Part shown: positions 25,908 to 29,730 of the stretch, in pieces
Layout of the letters: every line of letters starts with the position of its first letter
Position numbering within the stretch: the first letter of the stretch is position 1
NCBI GenBank assembly: GCA_900758315.1
Contig: CAAERF010000234.1
Location: 1 to 29,730, forward strand
Direction: 5' to 3'
DNA: 29,730 nucleotides
Source of the DNA: an uncultured Oscillospiraceae bacterium
Lineage (GTDB): Bacteria; Bacillota; Clostridia; Oscillospirales; Oscillospiraceae
The notes under the pieces: model-generated
What the model was told of the DNA's origin: nothing
Seen by the model: the letters and a program-made list of their open reading frames with translations, nothing else
Databases searched by the model: none
Position numbers and translations under genes: made by a program

Positions 25908-26662
25908 CAGATCACCCTCCTTCGGAAGTAAACACACAGACTGCCGCGCCCGGAGAAATTCAGCGTCAGATCGCTGTCGCCCACCAGCAGCTCGGCCAGA
26001 CGGTTCTCGCCCTTTTGCAGGAGATAATCGTCTCCGTCCACCGTCATCTTCAGCCCGGTTTCGCCAATCTCAGAAACCACCACGCTGACCACAAAGGGCA
26101 CAGCACTGTGCGGGATGGTGCAGGAATCAGAGGGGCTGTCTGCTGTAAGCGTGATTTGAATGGGATCGTCAATGACACCCAATTCAAAATCAAAAGGATT
26201 CCACAGCCAGTCCGAGGTGCTGTTGTCATTGAGACTGTAGCCGTAGGGGTCTGCCTGGGGAATGGACAGCTTGAAGGTGCCGATCTCCCGCACCCGGTCA
26301 AACTCCGTCACCTCGGCGCGGCCTTCCCAGTAGTAGCCGGGGAAATCGTCAAAGACAATCCGCACCCGCTTGCCGTGAAGCAGGATTCGGATGCTGGAAA
26401 TAAAGGAGTTCCAGATGCGTCTATCCATCTTGCCGCCCAGGGTGATCTCAATGGGGCGCTGCTTGAAAATGGGACGCCCGGTGAGGGCTTCGGAATAATC
26501 CAGAAAGCCGTCCGCACCGGGAACATCCAGATAAAAGGTCTCCTGGACCGGGGTGCCAATGCAGTTGTTGTTCCCGATGGCAAGGCCCCAGTCCCGGAGG
26601 GTATGATAGCTTTTTCCGGTAGCGATCACCGTAATGGTCGCGCCGTTTGTCATAGTACTCAT
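25907..26662 (-). CDS. Phage distal tail protein (Dit, siphovirus tail family)
   Basis: This 251-residue protein would form the hexameric ring joining the tail tube to the tip. Family-like features are the N-terminal SYHTLRDWGLAIG, then GKMDRRIWNSF and RVRIVFDDFPGYYWEGRAEV, then the GTFKLSIPQADPYGYSL segment typical of the Dit belt domain. The C-terminal half (about 160-251) is a beta-sandwich-like part ending in GRGSLCVYFRRRVI. The start overlaps the tape measure stop by 4 nt (ATGA), and the stop overlaps the hub gene start. Order and size match siphophage tails of Firmicutes. Confidence 0.9.
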   Translation of the reverse strand: MSTMTNGATITVIATGKSYHTLRDWGLAIGNNNCIGTPVQETFYLDVPGADGFLDYSEALTGRPIFKQRPIEITLGGKMDRRIWNSFISSIRILLHGKRVRIVFDDFPGYYWEGRAEVTEFDRVREIGTFKLSIPQADPYGYSLNDNSTSDWLWNPFDFELGVIDDPIQITLTADSPSDSCTIPHSAVPFVVSVVVSEIGETGLKMTVDGDDYLLQKGENRLAELLVGDSDLTLNFSGRGSLCVYFRRRVI

Positions 26663-29600
26663 CGGTACACCTCCTGTGCGGCCAGAATGCCCAGCTGCCG
26701 GTTCATGCCGGGTGCCAGCTTGCCCACCAGGGTGCTTCCGTCCAGATAGATGCCCTTCTCACTGTTCTGGGCAATGACCGCCAGATATTTCTCCATGCCG
26801 CTCATATTCAGCTTGCTGTCCAGCATAGCTTCCAGCTTGGTGTAAAAGCCCTTCAGAGGCAGAATGGCTTCCGGCCCCGCTTCACCGCCAGCCATAAGAC
26901 TGGAGCCGTTGAAGCCGAACAGGGTCGGGTCAGTCATGATGCCGCCCTCCTTGTACCAGGACACAGAAAGGTGCGGTACACTGGGCGGGTTCAGGGAGAA
27001 GCTGCCGGAGATACTGAAGTGGGGCAGCTTGATATGCGGCAGGGACAGCTTACAGTTGGCAAAAAAGCTCTTGATGCTGTTCAGCGCATTGCTGATGTGT
27101 GTCTTTGCCTGGTCAATCGGCCCGGTAATGGCACTCTTGATCCCGTTCCACACCGAGGTGGCAGTACTCTTGATGCTGCTGAACACCGAGGACAGGGTGC
27201 TTTTCACGGAATTGAACACGGTGGTCACCTTGGTTTTGACCCCATCCACCACCGTGGAGATGGAGGTCTTGATGCCGTTCCAGATGGTAGTGGCCGTGGT
27301 TTTGATTGCGTTAAACACAGTGGATACGGTCGTTTTGATGCCGCCTACCACCGTGCTGATCTTTGTGCTGATGGCCGTCCAAATGGTGCTGATGGTTGTC
27401 TGGATGACGTTCATCACCGAGGACAGCGTGGTGGAAACGGCGTTGATGGCGCTGCCCACCGTGGTTTTGATGGTTTCCCAGATGCTGGTGATGGTGTCGC
27501 CACAGTTCTCCCAGATCAGCTGGAACGGCAGCGTGATGATATCCCATGCCGCTTCAATCAGAGAGCCAATGAACTGAATGCCCAAACTGACCACATTTTT
27601 GATGGTTTCCCAGGCATCCGAGAAGAAGGTGGTGATACCGTTCCAGATGTTCGTGAAGGTGGTGGATACAGCGTTCCACACCTCATCCCAGCTGGTGCCA
27701 AACCAGCCGAGGACGGTATCGGCGACATTCTGAATAACATTCAGGTAATTGGAGAAGGTGTTGCAGATGAAATCCCAGACTCCACCGAACACTTCCTTAA
27801 TTCCCGTCCAGAGCTGCTCCCAGTTCCCGGTGAACAGGCCGATGAACATATCCAGAAGGCCCGTCAGCACATCCATCACGCCGGAGAGGATGTTGGAAAT
27901 CTGCTGGAACGCACCCTCGAACAAGGGGGCCAGCACCTCGCAGAAACCATCCCAGACCGCTTTCAGCACGTCTACAATGCTCTCAAAGTCAAATCCCAGA
28001 GCGTTGAGCCGCTCGGTGATTCCCTGAGAAAATTCCTCGAACTTCGATTTGATGCCGTCCCAGATTCCGGTGATGGCATCCCGGAACTCCTCGTTGGTGT
28101 TCCAGAGGGTTACGAAAGCCGCGACCAGAGTGCCAACCACTGCGACTACAGCCAGCACTGGCCCGGCAACCGCACCGAGGGCGCTTCCAAGCCCGGTAAT
28201 GGAACCGCTGCTCCCGGCAATCTTTACGCCCAGCTTGGCGATTCCCTTCGTCAACCCGGAAAAGCACTTCATGGCTGTGCCGACTGTGGAAGTCACTTTC
28301 CCGAAGAGAATGAGCATGGGGCCGATGGCAGCGACAACCGCCGCGATTTTTACCACGGTTTCTTTCTGCTCATCGTTCATTCCATTCAGCTTGTCCACAA
28401 ATTCCTGGATTTTCTTTGCCGCCGCCCGGATTTTCGGCATGAGGATTTCACCAAAGGAAATAGCCAGTCCCTCCAGTGCGGACTTCAGAATGGTGATCTG
28501 GCCGGACAGGTTGTCCAGCTGGGTATCCGCCATCTGCTGGGCCGCGCCGCCGCTTTCCGTGATGGACTGCTGGAGACTGTCCCAGCTGTCTCCGGTACTC
28601 ACAAGCAGCGAATTGACAGCGGCCAGATCGGTTTTATTGAAAATGGACGAGATGATGTTCTGCTTTTCAGCGGAAGTCATCCCGTCCATACTGGTATTCA
28701 AACCCGTAAGAATATCGTTGAGGGAACGCATATTGCCTTCGGAGTCGTAGACCTCCACGCCCAAGCTCTCCATGCAGGCGGCGGCTTTGTCCGTGGGGCT
28801 TTGCAGAGCCAGAATTACGTTTCGCAGATGGGTGCCGCCCTCCGCGCCCTTGATGCCGTTATTGGCGAGGATGCCCAGAGCGGTATTCAGTTCCGCTGTG
28901 CCGCCCTTGACCGTCTTGGCGGTTGCGCCGATGGTCAGGATGGCTTCACCCAGCTGGGCAACGGAGGTATTGGTGGTGGATGCCGTCTTGGACATCTGAT
29001 CCACCATGGTATCCGCTTCGCTGGTTTCCATTCCCAGAGCCGACATGGCGTCCGTCACCATATCCGAAGCGGAAGCCAGGTCGATGCCGCCAGCCGCCGC
29101 GAGATTCAGAACGGTGGGCAGCGTATCATAGATTTCCTGGGTATCGTAACCAGCCAGCGCCAAGTAGTTCATGGCATCCGCGCACTCGCTGGCGGAGAAG
29201 GCCGTTTCCGAACCCATCTGCTTGGCAAGATCCCGGAGGGCTTCCACCGTATTGACAGACTCGCCGTTCAGTTCGGACATGGCATCCTTGGTGATGCCCA
29301 TGGTGGCCTGCACCTGGCTCATGGAGGTGTCAAAGTCCGCTGTGGTCTTGACCGCCGCCGTACCAAGCCCCGCCACAGCGGCAGTCACAGGGAGCAGCTT
29401 CTGACCGGCACCGGAAATCTTATCCCCGGCGGTTTGCAGCTTATCTCCTACCTCTTCAATCTTGGCAAGAGCGGCATTGGACTCGATAGCCTGTTCCTGC
29501 AGGCGCTTCAGTTCCTGCTCGGTTTCGATAATTTCCCGCTGGAGGGCATCATACTTGTCCTGCCCCAGGTCGCCGCTTTCCAGCTGTGCTTTGGCCTGCT

Positions 29601-29730
29601 CCTGGGCCAGCTTCAGCGCATCCAGTTTTTCCTTGGTGGAGCCGATTGCATCCTTGAGCAGCTTCTGCTTCTGGGTGAGCAGTTCCGTATTGGTGGGGTC
29701 CAGCTTCAGCAGCTTGGATACATCCTTCAG
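26659..29730 (-). CDS. Phage tail tape measure protein (5' end cut off)
   Basis: The frame is open from the stop at 26659 to the right window edge, giving 1023 residues with the start missing. The visible N-terminal part is a long coiled coil (KLLKDAIGSTKEKLDALKLA, then QEQAKAQLESGD). The TP901-type tape measure core follows, containing ADFDTSMSQVQATMG, ALRDLAKQMGSETAFSA and AMNYLALAGYDTQEI. A hydrophobic region (VAAIGPMLILFGKV, and AGPVLAVVAVVGTLVAAFV) comes next, then tryptophan-rich IWNGI/IWETI repeats. The protein sets tail length and is later ejected. The C-terminal end contains GGIMTDPTLFGFNGSSLMAG followed by GEAGPEAILPL, common in this family. A GTG at 29388 is inside the coiled-coil frame and is not the real start. 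Confidence 0.95.
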   Translation of the reverse strand: MKDVSKLLKLDPTNTELLTQKQKLLKDAIGSTKEKLDALKLAQEQAKAQLESGDLGQDKYDALQREIIETEQELKRLQEQAIESNAALAKIEEVGDKLQTAGDKISGAGQKLLPVTAAVAGLGTAAVKTTADFDTSMSQVQATMGITKDAMSELNGESVNTVEALRDLAKQMGSETAFSASECADAMNYLALAGYDTQEIYDTLPTVLNLAAAGGIDLASASDMVTDAMSALGMETSEADTMVDQMSKTASTTNTSVAQLGEAILTIGATAKTVKGGTAELNTALGILANNGIKGAEGGTHLRNVILALQSPTDKAAACMESLGVEVYDSEGNMRSLNDILTGLNTSMDGMTSAEKQNIISSIFNKTDLAAVNSLLVSTGDSWDSLQQSITESGGAAQQMADTQLDNLSGQITILKSALEGLAISFGEILMPKIRAAAKKIQEFVDKLNGMNDEQKETVVKIAAVVAAIGPMLILFGKVTSTVGTAMKCFSGLTKGIAKLGVKIAGSSGSITGLGSALGAVAGPVLAVVAVVGTLVAAFVTLWNTNEEFRDAITGIWDGIKSKFEEFSQGITERLNALGFDFESIVDVLKAVWDGFCEVLAPLFEGAFQQISNILSGVMDVLTGLLDMFIGLFTGNWEQLWTGIKEVFGGVWDFICNTFSNYLNVIQNVADTVLGWFGTSWDEVWNAVSTTFTNIWNGITTFFSDAWETIKNVVSLGIQFIGSLIEAAWDIITLPFQLIWENCGDTITSIWETIKTTVGSAINAVSTTLSSVMNVIQTTISTIWTAISTKISTVVGGIKTTVSTVFNAIKTTATTIWNGIKTSISTVVDGVKTKVTTVFNSVKSTLSSVFSSIKSTATSVWNGIKSAITGPIDQAKTHISNALNSIKSFFANCKLSLPHIKLPHFSISGSFSLNPPSVPHLSVSWYKEGGIMTDPTLFGFNGSSLMAGGEAGPEAILPLKGFYTKLEAMLDSKLNMSGMEKYLAVIAQNSEKGIYLDGSTLVGKLAPGMNRQLGILAAQEVYR
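27060..27480 (-). repeat. Repeated helical units in the tape measure gene
   Basis: This stretch encodes successive units of the form T-x-x-x-x-W/F-x-x-I/V-K-x-x, for example TTATTIWNGIKTSISTVVDG then KTKVTTVFNSVKSTLSSVFS. The repeat unit is about 11 or 22 residues, as usual for tape measure proteins where repeat number relates to tail length. The repeats are also visible at the nucleotide level as recurring GGTGGT/TTTGATG-type words. Confidence 0.6.

Larger units (their letters stand above)
12155..29730 (-). mobile_element. Prophage, left portion (recombination, lysis and tail modules)
   Basis: Tail, lysis and large serine recombinase genes lie in one direction in the canonical order of a siphovirus late region followed by an integration module. 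The right end is outside the window. The left end is not resolved: it could lie near 12155-12212 beside the recombinase, or near 10560-10788 after rlmD if the AT-rich cassette is cargo. No attL repeat can be assigned without the other junction. Confidence 0.85.

Noticed and set aside
1..29730. CRISPR arrays, tRNA or rRNA genes, insertion sequences
   Set aside because: I saw no spaced direct-repeat array, no tRNA cloverleaf signatures and no transposase genes on either strand.

Overview
The window reads as a chromosomal segment of a moderately GC-rich gut-type Clostridia, probably near Oscillospiraceae, carrying the left part of an integrated siphovirus-like prophage. The taxonomic guess rests on three things: a single-chain PurL with a fused glutaminase domain, Gram-positive-type tail and lysis genes, and an operon of clostridial-style serine recombinases. 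It is an inference, because no rRNA or tRNA is present.

Left part (1-10559), host housekeeping. A minus-strand run reads secA, pgeF, a lipoprotein solute-binding protein and then purL, which is cut by the left edge. secA and pgeF overlap by 4 nt, and an extended -10 promoter lies upstream of secA. Divergent from secA, the plus strand carries a TrmA/RlmD-type 23S rRNA uracil-5 methyltransferase with its own sigma-A-like promoter.

Middle (10560-12212), an AT-rich island unlike both flanks. It holds a gap with a nested imperfect dyad, then two tightly spaced plus-strand genes. The first encodes a small protein with one membrane helix. The second encodes a protein with a Cys/His cluster and a C-terminal SEC-C zinc motif. 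I recognise neither as a characterised system. A strong hairpin separates them from the convergent prophage operon.

Right part (12213-29730), prophage on the minus strand. In order of transcription it reads: tape measure protein (cut by the right edge), distal tail protein, tail-hub/fibre fusion protein, a 67-aa protein, a 1717-aa tail-tip protein, a stand-alone leucine-rich-repeat protein, holin, and amidase-LysM endolysin. A clear terminator follows. The 1717-aa protein combines coiled coil, Ig-like, lectin-like, CotH-kinase-like, LRR and InlB-type segments. After the terminator comes a four-gene recombination operon: a SHOCT-like small protein, a large serine recombinase, a recombinase-domain protein lacking the catalytic domain, and a second large serine recombinase. 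Most neighbouring phage genes overlap by 1 or 4 nt (TAATG, TGATG, ATGA), which suggests translational coupling.

The observations most worth following are the CotH-like kinase fold inside a phage tail-tip protein, the two-gene AT-rich membrane/SEC-C cassette between host and prophage, and the multi-recombinase operon, whose first ribosome-binding site lies inside an inverted repeat.
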